64,000 nt of DNA from Desulfovibrio legallii (GCF_004309735.1 NZ_SIXC01000005.1:1-64000), one strand, 5' to 3'; shown: positions 45,571 to 53,274, counted from the first letter of the stretch. Numbers and translations: made by a program. The notes: a model not told the origin generated them from the letters alone.

Positions 45571-46818
45571 TCAGCACTCCGGTTCTGTGGCGTTGAGGTC
45601 CAGGCGGTCCAGTTGCGGGCCCGTGGGGTAGCTGCCCAAAATGCGGAAGCTGGTGCAGGCCTCGTGCAGCCTGGTCAGCAGCTCGGCGTAGCGCGGGTCT
45701 TGCAGGTCGCATTCCACATCCACAAAAAAGACGTACTTCCAGCACTGGCCGCGCAGAGGGCGGGATTCCAGCTTGCGCATGTTCACGCCGTGGCCGGCCA
45801 TGAGGTCCAGCACACTGGAAAGCGCCCCGGCCTTGTCCGGAGTGGTGAAGAGCAGGGAGGTCTTGTCCGCGCCGGTATGGCCGGGCTGGGGACCGCTGAG
45901 GCGGCCGCCGTGGCGGGCGCTGCCGGGGCCGATGATAACAAAGCGCGTCCAGTTGCCGGGCTCGTTTTCAATGCGCCGGGCCAGTACGCCCAGGCTCAGC
46001 AGGTCGGCCAGCTTGCCGTGGCCGATGGCGGCGGCGTCGGGCTGTGCGGCGGCGCGCTGGGCTGCGGCGGCCGTGGATTCCACGGGCACCAGGGCCGCGC
46101 CGGGCAAGTGGGCCCGCAGCCAGACCCCGCACTGGGCCAGGGGCTGGGGGTGCGAATAGACCGTGCGCACGGCGGCCAGGGAGGGCGCATTGCTCAGCAG
46201 GCAGTGCGAAATGCGGGAAAAAAGCTCGGCCTGGATGTAGACCTCGTGCTTGAGGAACAGGTCAAAGCTCACGCCCACCGTGCCCTGGAGGGAGTTTTCC
46301 AGCGGCACCACGCCCAGTTCACACTGGCCGGAGGCCACTTCTTCAAAAACTTCGGCCAGGTCGTTGCAGGGGTGGAACTGGGCGGCGTGGCCCAGGTACT
46401 CCACGCCCGCAAAGTAAGAGAACGTGCCCTCCGGCCCCAGATAGGCCACGTTCTGCGGCCGCTGCAGGGCGCGGGAAGAGGAAAAAATCTCCCGCCAGAT
46501 GGCCCGCAGGTGGTCTTCGGGCAGGGGGCCGGGGTTCTGGGCGGCCAGGCCGTCCAGCACTTCCTTTTCCCGCAGGGGCTTGAAGATGATGCCCGGCACA
46601 TGGGCCTTGATGCGGCCCACCTCCAGGCTCAGGGCCGCCCGGCGGTTGCAGAGGGTCAGCAGTTGGCCGTCCACGCTGTCAATTTCTTTGCGGATGGCGG
46701 CCAGGCGGGCCTGGGGGTCTGTCGGGGCAAGGTCCGCGGCAGGGGCGGGTTGCGCGGCCTCTGCCGGGGTGGGGGCGTCGGCGGAAGCGCCGCGCCAATG
46801 GCTGGTGCTTTCGTCCAT
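45571..46818 (-). CDS. pheA: Bifunctional chorismate mutase / prephenate dehydratase
   Basis: It converts chorismate to prephenate and prephenate to phenylpyruvate (phenylalanine branch). The 415-aa protein has an AroQ-type mutase domain (~40-120; LAAIRKEIDSVDGQLLTLCN), a dehydratase domain (~125-305; YLGPEGTFSYFAGVEYLG, VPLENSLQGTV, GNWTRFVII) and a C-terminal ACT domain (~325-400; KAGALSSVLDLMAGHGVNM, LESRPLRG) for Phe feedback. A ~35-residue Ala/Pro-rich N-terminal tail precedes it. It starts 2 bases after the DHQ synthase II gene. Confidence 0.94.
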   Translation of the reverse strand: MDESTSHWRGASADAPTPAEAAQPAPAADLAPTDPQARLAAIRKEIDSVDGQLLTLCNRRAALSLEVGRIKAHVPGIIFKPLREKEVLDGLAAQNPGPLPEDHLRAIWREIFSSSRALQRPQNVAYLGPEGTFSYFAGVEYLGHAAQFHPCNDLAEVFEEVASGQCELGVVPLENSLQGTVGVSFDLFLKHEVYIQAELFSRISHCLLSNAPSLAAVRTVYSHPQPLAQCGVWLRAHLPGAALVPVESTAAAAQRAAAQPDAAAIGHGKLADLLSLGVLARRIENEPGNWTRFVIIGPGSARHGGRLSGPQPGHTGADKTSLLFTTPDKAGALSSVLDLMAGHGVNMRKLESRPLRGQCWKYVFFVDVECDLQDPRYAELLTRLHEACTSFRILGSYPTGPQLDRLDLNATEPEC

Positions 46819-46820
46819 GC

Positions 46821-47801
46821 CTAAACCTCCTGAATGTCTTCGCGCACGCGCATGCCGAAATGGCGGCCCGCCTCGTCCAGACGGCAGAGCACCGCATCGC
46901 CGGGCTTGAGGCCCACCACGCTCACGGGCGCGCCGTCGGGCGCGGTGAGGCGGATGGTTTCGGCATTCTGCAGGAAGACCGCGCCGCTGCGGGGGCCGTC
47001 TTCGGTTTCGGCCTGGGCCTCAATAAGCAGCATGGGCCGCACCTCAATCTTGACCCGGCCCAGAGTGGCCAGGGTGGCCGCGCCCTCCGCGTCCACAATA
47101 AGCACCTCCTGCCCGGCGCGCAGTTCGCCCAGGTAGGTGGTCTTGTCGTGGGGCAGACGGGTGTAGGCGTGCACGGCCCCGGCATTGACCCGGAAGGGCC
47201 GGGCGGCCACGTATTCGTTGTGTTCCGTTTCGGCGTGCACCAGAAAGGTGAAGGCGCTGGAATTGCCCACCAGCATGCCCTGGCCCCGGTGCAGCAGGGA
47301 AAGGGTATCCGCGCAGACGCGGTGCCCCAGACCCACGGATTCCACGCGGGTGATCACCGCGGGCAGGAGGGTTTCCCGCGGCTGCGCCAGCTTGCACTGG
47401 GGCACCACCTCTTTGAGCTGCGGGGCCGGGCCGGAAAAAACAATGCCCGCCACGCCGCGTTCCAAAATTCCCGCGGCCAGGCGGGCCTCCTCCAGGGTGC
47501 CGGCTTCGGCCAGCACCGTGTCGCTTTGGGCCAGAAGGTTCTCTACGGGGATGACCTCCCAGCCGCGCGCCAGCACCACGCGCTCGCCCTGGCGCAGACG
47601 GGCCAGCACGGCTTCTTCGTCGGCCTTGGAAGTCAGGGCGGCCAGGGGGGTATCCTCGTCGGCCCAGACAGCGCCGCGGGCCAGACCCGCCACCTGTTCC
47701 ACATGTTCGCGGGGGGCGATGACGCCGTCCACGCCCGACTCCAGCGCCAGGGTCACGGCGCTTTTGTCAAAGGGCACACAGCGGAAGTAAATGCGCGACA
47801 T
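46821..47801 (-). CDS. 3-dehydroquinate synthase II (archaeal type)
   Basis: This enzyme makes 3-dehydroquinate from 2-amino-3,7-dideoxy-D-threo-hept-6-ulosonate (ADH) by oxidative deamination and cyclisation with NAD+, replacing AroB. The 326-aa protein has the family's conserved stretches ESVGLGHRVCADT, GQGMLVGNSSAFTFLVHAE, RPFRVNAGAVHAY and YLGELRAGQEVLIVDAEG. It directly follows the ADH synthase gene (3-base gap), its substrate supplier. Together they replace DAHP synthase and AroB. It is a known variant of methanogens and Desulfovibrio relatives. Confidence 0.9.
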   Translation of the reverse strand: MSRIYFRCVPFDKSAVTLALESGVDGVIAPREHVEQVAGLARGAVWADEDTPLAALTSKADEEAVLARLRQGERVVLARGWEVIPVENLLAQSDTVLAEAGTLEEARLAAGILERGVAGIVFSGPAPQLKEVVPQCKLAQPRETLLPAVITRVESVGLGHRVCADTLSLLHRGQGMLVGNSSAFTFLVHAETEHNEYVAARPFRVNAGAVHAYTRLPHDKTTYLGELRAGQEVLIVDAEGAATLATLGRVKIEVRPMLLIEAQAETEDGPRSGAVFLQNAETIRLTAPDGAPVSVVGLKPGDAVLCRLDEAGRHFGMRVREDIQEV

Positions 47802-47804
47802 GGG

Positions 47805-48602
47805 CTATTCCCCCACCATGGCCAGGGCCTGGTCCACATCGGCGTCCTGGTGCACAATGGCGCGCAGGGCCTTGACCAGCGCCACCCTGTTGGGATGCTG
47901 GAACACGTTGCGCCCCACGGAAATGCCCGCGCCGCCGGCCTGAAGAGAATCGTGGACCATCTGCAGGATCTGGCGGGTGGAATCCATGCGTTCGCCGCCG
48001 GCAATGACCACGGGCACGCAGCAGGCGGCCACCACTTCGGCAAAGCTCTCCACATCACCGGTGTAGGGCACCTTGACGATATCCGCGCCCAGCTCCACGC
48101 CCACGCGGGCGCAGTGGGCCACCACGGTTTTGTCAAAGCCGTTCTGCACCTGCGGGCCGCGCGCGTACATCATGGCCAGCAGGGGCACGCCCCAGTTGTC
48201 GCAGGATTCTGCCACCCGGCCCAGATCGGCCAGCATGAGGCGTTCGTTGGGGTCGCCCAGGTTTACATGTACGGAAACGCAGTCCGCGCCGTGCTTGAGG
48301 GCTTCTTCTACCGTGCCCACCAGGGTTTTGGCGTTGGGGTAGGGGGAAAGGGCCGTGGAGGCCGAAAGGTGGATGATCAGGCCGATATCGCTGCCCGCGC
48401 TGCGGTGGCCGCAACGCACCAGGCCTTTGTGCATGAGCACGGCGTCCGCGCCGCCTGTGGCCATGTCGTTGACGGTCTCGCGCATGTCAATAAGGCCTTC
48501 CACTGCGCCCACGGTGACGCCGTGGTCCATGGGCACGATGATGGTGCGCCCGTCTTCGCGGTTAATGATGCGTTCCAGCCGGATGCGTTTGCCCAGATAC
48601 AT
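47805..48602 (-). CDS. 2-amino-3,7-dideoxy-D-threo-hept-6-ulosonate (ADH) synthase
   Basis: This class I aldolase-type enzyme opens the alternative aromatic pathway by transaldol condensation with L-aspartate semialdehyde. The 265-aa protein starts MYLGKRIRLERIINREDGR and shows VPMDHGVTVG, GADAVLMHKGL, GADCVSVHVNLG, GADIVKVPYTGD and GISVGRNVFQH (Schiff-base Lys in the VKVPY region). ATG at 48602 follows AAGGAG at seven bases; a longer frame would run back through the leader terminator and is rejected. First structural gene of the operon. Confidence 0.9.
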   Translation of the reverse strand: MYLGKRIRLERIINREDGRTIIVPMDHGVTVGAVEGLIDMRETVNDMATGGADAVLMHKGLVRCGHRSAGSDIGLIIHLSASTALSPYPNAKTLVGTVEEALKHGADCVSVHVNLGDPNERLMLADLGRVAESCDNWGVPLLAMMYARGPQVQNGFDKTVVAHCARVGVELGADIVKVPYTGDVESFAEVVAACCVPVVIAGGERMDSTRQILQMVHDSLQAGGAGISVGRNVFQHPNRVALVKALRAIVHQDADVDQALAMVGE

Positions 48603-48692
48603 GGTGGTCTCCTTCCCTTTGCTGAGTTGCGCGCGGTGTGCCCGCGCGGGTGGGGGAAGCGGAGCCCGGCTTTTTCCGGCGGCCGTTACAAG

Positions 48693-48728
48693 AAAAGGGC
48701 CGCCGGCGGATTTGCCTGCGGCCCTTTT
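48693..48728 (-). terminator. Leader terminator (attenuator) of the aromatic operon
   Basis: On the minus strand AAAAGGGCCGC pairs with GCGGCCCTTTT (11 bp) and is followed by CTTGT. It lies between the leader peptide stop and the first structural gene. Its 5' arm (GGCCGCAGGC, 48714-48723) can instead pair over 10 bp with GCCTGTGGTC in the leader (48768-48777), which would abolish the terminator. Confidence 0.8.
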
Positions 48729-48753
48729 GAACTTCCCAACTTTTCTTACGGCG

Positions 48754-48858
48754 TCAGCGAAGCTCCCGACCACAGGCTCCCATAAAGTACGCAAAGTAAT
48801 ACCAGCTGAAGAAGCCGGCGGCGTAAGCGGAGGTGTGGTTGGGGGCGATACGTTGCAT
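48754..48858 (-). CDS. Aromatic leader peptide of the attenuator
   Basis: A 34-codon ORF starts ATG at 48858 with AAAGG nine bases upstream, and stops at TGA 48754-48756. Residues 16-25 read FFSWYYFAYF: eight aromatic residues of ten, covering Phe, Trp and Tyr, with another Tyr at 12. The ORF is followed by the alternative-pairing segments and terminator listed separately and by the aromatic biosynthesis operon. This is the standard design of a ribosome-stalling leader. Translation itself is not proven by the sequence. Confidence 0.85.
   Translation of the reverse strand: MQRIAPNHTSAYAAGFFSWYYFAYFMGACGRELR
48768..48777 (-). promoter_or_regulatory. Antiterminator arm (segment 2) of the aromatic attenuator
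   Basis: GCCTGTGGTC overlaps leader codons 28-31. It pairs over 10 bases (two G-U) with GGCCGCAGGC at 48714-48723, the 5' arm of the leader terminator. It can alternatively pair with CCCAACCACA at 48834-48843 (codons 6-9; 9 of 10 pairs), which would free the terminator. This gives the classic 1:2 / 2:3 / 3:4 choice. Confidence 0.7.
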
Positions 48859-48889
48859 GACGTGAACCTTTGTAAAATTCGTAAAAGCA

Positions 48890-48918
48890 GAATTACGCGC
48901 GGGCCGGGGGCTTGTCAA
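48890..48918 (-). promoter_or_regulatory. Promoter of the aromatic operon
   Basis: On the minus strand a perfect -35 TTGACA is followed after 17 bases by TAATTC. The predicted start lies ~25 bases before the leader peptide ATG. The -10 is weak. The interval from here to the DHH gene (49058) contains three 14-bp tandem units (CCCGGAGTATCCTG) at 49001-49042. Confidence 0.6.
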
Positions 48919-49000
48919 CAAAAAAATCGCGGGGCGGGCAAAAAGACGGCGGCGGGGCGCAACCCGCGAATTTTTGCGTTTTGCGCGGCGGCTGGTTCCG

Positions 49001-49050
49001 CCCGGAGTATCCTGCCCGGAGTATCCTGCCTGGAGCATCCCGCCCGGATT
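49001..49050. repeat. 14-bp tandem repeat
   Basis: CCCGGAGTATCCTG occurs twice exactly, once with three changes, and then partially. It lies between the stop of the DHH gene and the aromatic operon promoter. Confidence 0.65.
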
Positions 49051-49057
49051 GCCCCGC

Positions 49058-50182
49058 TCAGGAGGGGGCTGGCCGGGCCTGCTCCGCATGGGCCTGGCTT
49101 GTATGGGGCTGGCCCGTTGCCGCCTGCTCCGCATGAGGCTGGTCCGCGTCGGCCGGGGCCGCAGCCGTGGTTGGGGCCGCCTGCTTGGGCCGCAGTTTGC
49201 GCGTCTCCAGCCGTTTAAGGACAAAATCCGCCGTTTTGACGCCTTCGGGCACGGCGCTCAGGGGAAATTCGGCCCGGCCCAGGGTGCGGTGCCCGCCGGC
49301 CTGGCCCACATCGTAGAAGCAGGCGTCGGCCAGGCGGCCGATGTCCCGTCCGCCGTCGCCGCGAAAAATGACGATAACGGTTTTGCCCACAATGCCGCTG
49401 ACGGCTATCCATTTGAGGCCGTGCACGCGGGTGAAGAAATCGGCCACGGCCACCAGCAGGTCCGCGCTGTTGACCTCGTTGAGGCAGGTGTGCGCGCCCG
49501 CGCCCCGGCAGTCTGTAAGGGAACGGAACGCGCGGGAAAACAGGGGCAGCCACTGGCGCAGGTATTCGCTGCGCACAATGCGGCGCAGCACGTTGTTGTC
49601 CGCATGGCGTGAAAGCCACTGGTAGGCGCGGAAGTCGTCCTCGCCGCCAGAGCGTTCAAAGGCCGCCGTGTCCGTACGGATGCCGTAGAGCAGGGCCGTG
49701 GCCAGGCGCGGGCCGGGCCGCACGCGCAGGCCCTGCAGGTAGCGGGTCATCATGGTGCTGGTGGCCCCCACGCCGGGGCGGATGTCCACAAAAGCCTCCG
49801 GCGTTGTTGCGTTGTCGTCCGGCGTGCCGGGTAAGGGGTGGTGGTCGATGATGCAATCAAACTGCAGGCCCTGAAAGGCCTTGTGGTGGTGGGGCTGCGA
49901 ATCCACCATGGCAAAGCGCGTGTACTGGCAGGCCTTGTCCGGCTGCCAGGGCTTTGCCGGGATGTTCAGATAGCGGATCATGGCCAGATTGTCCGGCCGG
50001 GTTACCTCGTTGACGCGCGCAATATCCACGCTGTGCACGTGGTGAACCAGAATGCGCTTGAGCGCCAGCGCCGAGGCCAGAGCGTCCGGATCGGCATTGA
50101 TGAGGATGCACCAGTGGTCGTCCTTGTTCAGGCTTTGCCGCCACTGCTTCATGTGGGCGACAAGTTCGGCATTGCCTGCCAT
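49058..50182 (-). CDS. DHH-family phosphoesterase
   Basis: The 374-aa protein belongs to the DHH/RecJ-like phosphodiesterases (nanoRNase/pApase type). Metal motifs are visible: ILINADPDALASALALKRIL, FAMVDSQP, CIIDHHPLPG (the DHH), GVGATSTMM and YGIRTDTAAF. A DHHA1-like C-terminal domain ends in GGGRDIGR-type sequence (RGDGGRDIGRLAD; GGHRTLGRAEFP). The final ~40 residues are low-complexity Ala/Gln/His. Start ATG at 50182 is set by AAGGA seven bases upstream. The substrate (oligoribonucleotides, pApA or cyclic dinucleotide product) cannot be told. Confidence 0.85.
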   Translation of the reverse strand: MAGNAELVAHMKQWRQSLNKDDHWCILINADPDALASALALKRILVHHVHSVDIARVNEVTRPDNLAMIRYLNIPAKPWQPDKACQYTRFAMVDSQPHHHKAFQGLQFDCIIDHHPLPGTPDDNATTPEAFVDIRPGVGATSTMMTRYLQGLRVRPGPRLATALLYGIRTDTAAFERSGGEDDFRAYQWLSRHADNNVLRRIVRSEYLRQWLPLFSRAFRSLTDCRGAGAHTCLNEVNSADLLVAVADFFTRVHGLKWIAVSGIVGKTVIVIFRGDGGRDIGRLADACFYDVGQAGGHRTLGRAEFPLSAVPEGVKTADFVLKRLETRKLRPKQAAPTTAAAPADADQPHAEQAATGQPHTSQAHAEQARPAPS

Positions 50183-50270
50183 GACATGTCCTTGTAGGGA
50201 TTCCTGGTTCCGGCCCTCCCGTGTGGGCGGACCTTGTGTGGGGCCTTGGCCGGATTTTTTTGGGGGGGGC

Positions 50271-51107
50271 TCAGGCCCCGCCGCGCAGCGTCGCTGCTCC
50301 TTTTTGCGCCAGCACGGCCAGAACAGGTAGCGAAGCGGCCAGCCCGTTCCACTGAAAAATTTCCACCAGGTGCGTGGCTGCGGTCGGCACACGGGCCATG
50401 ACGGCAGCGGCCGTGCGGGCTTCCTCCGGTGTGAAGTCTGTAAGCGGTCGGTGCCGGTCGCCGCCGGCCGGGGCGCTCCAGTGGAGCAGCGCCGCGGTCT
50501 CCGGCAGGGCGGAACGCAGCAGACGGAACTGAGCATAGCCCAGGAGGTGGCCTACGTCCAGGCAAAGACGCAGGCCGTGGTCCTCCAGAAATCCCCTCCC
50601 CAGCGTGGCCGGGTCGCAGATGTCGATATTTTCCACCAGCAGGGGCGGGCCGCCCTCGGCCTGCCACAGGGCGGCAAAGTCCGCCAGCAGCCGACGCTGG
50701 CGGGCCGGCGCGCCGTCCGGCGGGTGCAGTACGGCCAGGCGCGGCCGCAAAAAGGCGGCCTTGGCGGCCACGGCGCGGGCCAGGGCCACGCAGGCGGCCG
50801 CCGGGTGCGCGCCCGCAGCGCGCGCGGGCCAGGGCAGATCTACGGGCAGATGCACATGCCAGCGCAAGGGCAGGTCGGCCAGATCCGGGGGCAGATCTTC
50901 CGGCCCGTAAGTCAGGCAGGCGCGGGCTTCAAAAAAACACAGGGCCACCTCGTCCACCTTGTGGGCCAAAAAGCGGGCGTTGGCCGCCACCGTGCCGGGC
51001 AGCACAAAGGATGGCGCCGCCAGGCGGCCTGCCAGAGGGTGCGCGGCAAGGGGGCCTTGCAGCCCGCCGGCCTCCCCGACCGTGGGCCTGCCCCCGGCAA
51101 AGCTCAT
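50271..51107 (-). CDS. TIM-barrel protein, possible cobamide-remodelling phosphodiesterase CbiR
   Basis: The 278-aa protein looks like the AP-endonuclease-2/xylose-isomerase-like TIM barrel fold: PSFVLPGTVAANARFLA, VDEVALCFFEAR, LRWHVHLPVDLPW, LLVENIDICDP, LRLCLDVGHLLGYAQ and THLVEIFQWNG. The metal-type residues (His, Glu, Asp-x-Gly-His) are in place. The PSFVLPG start and the LCFFEAR segment recall CbiR, which hydrolyses the cobamide nucleotide loop so it can be rebuilt; this assignment is from memory and unsure. It overlaps the sulfotransferase gene by 4 bases (ATGA). Confidence 0.55.
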   Translation of the reverse strand: MSFAGGRPTVGEAGGLQGPLAAHPLAGRLAAPSFVLPGTVAANARFLAHKVDEVALCFFEARACLTYGPEDLPPDLADLPLRWHVHLPVDLPWPARAAGAHPAAACVALARAVAAKAAFLRPRLAVLHPPDGAPARQRRLLADFAALWQAEGGPPLLVENIDICDPATLGRGFLEDHGLRLCLDVGHLLGYAQFRLLRSALPETAALLHWSAPAGGDRHRPLTDFTPEEARTAAAVMARVPTAATHLVEIFQWNGLAASLPVLAVLAQKGAATLRGGA

Positions 51108-52003
51108 GGCTGCGCCTCCGGCCCCGGCGCGCGCAGCGGGGGCGGCGGCAACTGCCGCATGGCCGCCAGCCAGCCGCCTACGGCGCGGGTGCAGGCGGAG
51201 CTTTCCATATCGTCCAGGGGCGCGGGGCGTGCCGGGTCAGGGCGCAGGGCTGTGCAGATGCGCAGGGCCAGAGCGCCCCAGGGGGCTTGGTCTGTCGGCG
51301 CGTCCGGGTCTGCGGGGAGCGCCGTCGGCGTGTGGTGGCAAAGGTCCGCATCCAGAAAGTCGTTGCAGAAGACGGCGCGCTCTGCGGCGTCTACGGGCAG
51401 GCGCAGAAAGCGGGAAAGGCGTTCCAGAGCCGCCTGGGGATCGCGCAGTAAGGATTCGTAGTCCACCAGCATCCGGGGCAGCCCCGCACTGCCCGTGATG
51501 GCCCCCAGGGTATGGGCCACCCAGAGCGCATGGCTCTGCTCCGCGTCCAGATTGTCGCGGCGGGCCAGAGAAGCGGCTACGCTCTCTGGGTGGCGCAGGC
51601 AGATCAGGCAGTGCGGCCGTAAGGCCGCTGCCGCCAGCACCGGCCGCCAGAAGGGCATAAGCAGGCTCAGCCGCGGGTCCTTAAGGCCGTGGGGCGCGCC
51701 GCCCGCACATTTGTCGCGCAGCAGGGCCAGAGCTGCCGCCCCGGCCTCGCCGCCCGCCAGACGGCGTTGCTCCACGGCAGGAGGCGGCGGCCAGTGGCTC
51801 CAGTTCTGGCCCAGCTGCCGCAGCAACTGCCTGTTGCAGGCGTAGATATCCTCATCTTCAAAAAAACCTTTGGGATTGCAGGACAGGGGGGGCAAAAGCC
51901 GCGCGCCCAGATCCACACCCAGCACGCGCAGGGCGCGCGCCCAGGCGCTTGTACCGCTGCGGTGCATGCCCAGCACCAGAATCAGCCGCGCCGTTTCCGG
52001 CAT
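51104..52003 (-). CDS. Sulfotransferase family protein
   Basis: The 299-aa protein starts MPETARLILVLGMHRSGTSAWARAL, with the 5'-phosphosulfate (PAPS) loop MHRSGTS, and has a later 3'-phosphate segment (CLICLRHPESVAASLARRDN). GFFEDEDIY and MLVDYESLLRDP fit cytosolic-type sulfotransferase-like proteins. Such enzymes move sulfate from PAPS onto carbohydrates or small molecules; the target is unknown. It lies between the membrane protein gene and the CbiR-like gene. Confidence 0.8.
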   Translation of the reverse strand: MPETARLILVLGMHRSGTSAWARALRVLGVDLGARLLPPLSCNPKGFFEDEDIYACNRQLLRQLGQNWSHWPPPPAVEQRRLAGGEAGAAALALLRDKCAGGAPHGLKDPRLSLLMPFWRPVLAAAALRPHCLICLRHPESVAASLARRDNLDAEQSHALWVAHTLGAITGSAGLPRMLVDYESLLRDPQAALERLSRFLRLPVDAAERAVFCNDFLDADLCHHTPTALPADPDAPTDQAPWGALALRICTALRPDPARPAPLDDMESSACTRAVGGWLAAMRQLPPPPLRAPGPEAQP

Positions 52004-52053
52004 GGGAGCCCCCTTGTGCGATGGGTGCGGAGAAAAAAGGCCGGATCCGGTGT

Positions 52054-52626
52054 TCAAAGCGCCAGCACCACCACCAGAAAACCGCTCTGCATGAGGACCG
52101 CCAGCCCTAAGGCCAGCCAGCGCATGCCGCCGGAAAGGGCGCGCGGCGTGCGCTCGGCGCAGAGCGCCAGAATGCCCTGCACGGTCCGCTGCAGGGGCCA
52201 AAGCAATACCAGCAGGGCCCAGAACAGCCCCGCCCAGGTAAACCAGCGGATTTCGCGGATATTCCAAAAACGCGCCAGTGTTTCGTAAATGTCCAGACCC
52301 CCGTTGCTGAAGGCGTTGGCGATGCCTTCCACCCGGTCCAGAGCCGTCCCTTCGTTGAAAATAAGCCCCATGCCCAGAAACAGGGCCAGCAGGGCCAGAA
52401 ACAGCAAAAGGAACAGCCAGAAGGTCTCGAGCTGCCATTGGGCGTGGGCCGCGCCCAGCGCTTCGTCCCCCCGGATGCGGGCCATGCGCCGCAAGAGCAG
52501 GGCCAGCACCAGCACGGGCAGTGGCGTCAAGGTCAGACGCGGCAGCCAGAGCGCGAACGAACCGCTCGCCAGCAGCAGGTAGTTCAGCCAGAATAACCAC
52601 GGCGTGGAAAGGGCAGCGGCGGGCAT
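52054..52626 (-). CDS. Hypothetical integral membrane protein
   Basis: The 190-aa product has about five hydrophobic segments (FWLNYLLLASGSFALWLP; FWLFLLLFLALLALFLGMGL; WFTWAGLFWALLVLLWP; RWLALGLAVLMQSGFLVVVL and a partial one near 40). A loop around residues 90-120 is polar (DRVEGIANAFSNGGLDIYET). No family was recognised. It is followed 50 bases later by the sulfotransferase gene on the same strand. Confidence 0.7.
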   Translation of the reverse strand: MPAAALSTPWLFWLNYLLLASGSFALWLPRLTLTPLPVLVLALLLRRMARIRGDEALGAAHAQWQLETFWLFLLLFLALLALFLGMGLIFNEGTALDRVEGIANAFSNGGLDIYETLARFWNIREIRWFTWAGLFWALLVLLWPLQRTVQGILALCAERTPRALSGGMRWLALGLAVLMQSGFLVVVLAL

Positions 52627-52729
52627 GGACGCTCCTAGGTATGAAATGCGATATATTATATATGTAAAATTAATTTACGTCCAGACGTGAAAAAACATTT
52701 TGACGCGTACCGCGCGAGGCTGCAAAAAA

Positions 52730-52770
52730 GCAAGCAAAGCGGCGCCGCCTCCTCAGGGATGCGGCGCCGC
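52730..52770 (-). terminator. Intrinsic terminator of the HU gene
   Basis: On the minus strand two GCGGCGCCGC arms form a 10-bp stem around a 12-base loop, followed by TTTGCTTGCTTTTTT. Confidence 0.85.
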
Positions 52771-52794
52771 AAAAAATGGAGACAAAAACCAAGG

Positions 52795-53070
52795 CTACTT
52801 GATGGCGTCTTTCAGCCCTTTGCCGGGCGTAAATTTGGCGACCTTGCTGGCGGGGATGGTGATCTCCTTGCCGGTGCGGGGGTTGCGGCCCTTGCGGGCG
52901 GCGCGCTCCACAACCTTAAAGCTGCCGAAGCCGGTAAAGGTCACGGACTCGCCGGCGGCCAGAGCTTCGCGCAGGGCGGTAACCACAGCGTCCAGAGCTT
53001 CCTCGGCCTTGGCTTTAGTGGGCAGACCGGCCTTGGCATGGATTTTTTCAACAAGCTCAGCTTTTGTCAT
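52795..53070 (-). CDS. hup: HU-family DNA-binding protein
   Basis: A small histone-like DNA-bending protein. The 91-aa sequence is a full-length HU: MTKAELVEKIHAKAGL, then VTFTGFGSFKVVERAARKGR, the arm NPRTGKEITIPAS and KFTPGKGLKDAI. GGAGAA lies seven bases before ATG at 53070. It is monocistronic, with its own terminator and a candidate promoter. Confidence 0.96.
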   Translation of the reverse strand: MTKAELVEKIHAKAGLPTKAKAEEALDAVVTALREALAAGESVTFTGFGSFKVVERAARKGRNPRTGKEITIPASKVAKFTPGKGLKDAIK

Positions 53071-53104
53071 GATGCTTCTCCAAACGGATTTTGGTTTCCT
53101 GTGT

Positions 53105-53210
53105 TGCCGGTCCGGCAAGGGCTGGACCGAGCCCCGGGGCTGACGACGCCAGACGCCATAGAGCGCTCAACCTGTGCCGGTCCGGCAAGGATACGCCCCG
53201 GGGAAAAAGA
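53105..53210. repeat. Direct repeats in the HU upstream region
   Basis: TGCCGGTCCGGCAAGG occurs at 53105-53120 and 53175-53190, each followed a few bases later by CCCCGGGG. Each unit contains the palindrome TGCCGGTCCGGCA. They lie between the HU start codon and its candidate promoter and may be regulatory sites in the leader. Confidence 0.5.
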
Positions 53211-53245
53211 CCTCTGGCCGCGTCAATCGCGGTCGGACTGTCCCT

Positions 53246-53274
53246 TCCTTACGTGAGCCCCCCCCTCCTGTCAA
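53246..53274 (-). promoter_or_regulatory. Possible promoter of the HU gene
   Basis: On the minus strand a perfect TTGACA is followed by a 17-base G-rich spacer and TAAGGA. The -10 match is weak. It lies ~175 bases before the start codon. The rest up to murI (53399) is AT-rich with no gene. Confidence 0.35.

Noticed and set aside
46860-48785. 641-codon plus-strand frame antisense to the aromatic operon
   Set aside because: Shadow of the GC-rich minus-strand genes; His/Gly-rich translation without domain or Shine-Dalgarno.
48754-49224. Longer 156-codon version of the aromatic leader ORF
   Set aside because: The upstream part is low-complexity Arg/Pro sequence antisense-like to the DHH gene end and lies before the promoter; the 34-codon form has its own Shine-Dalgarno and correct position relative to promoter and terminator.
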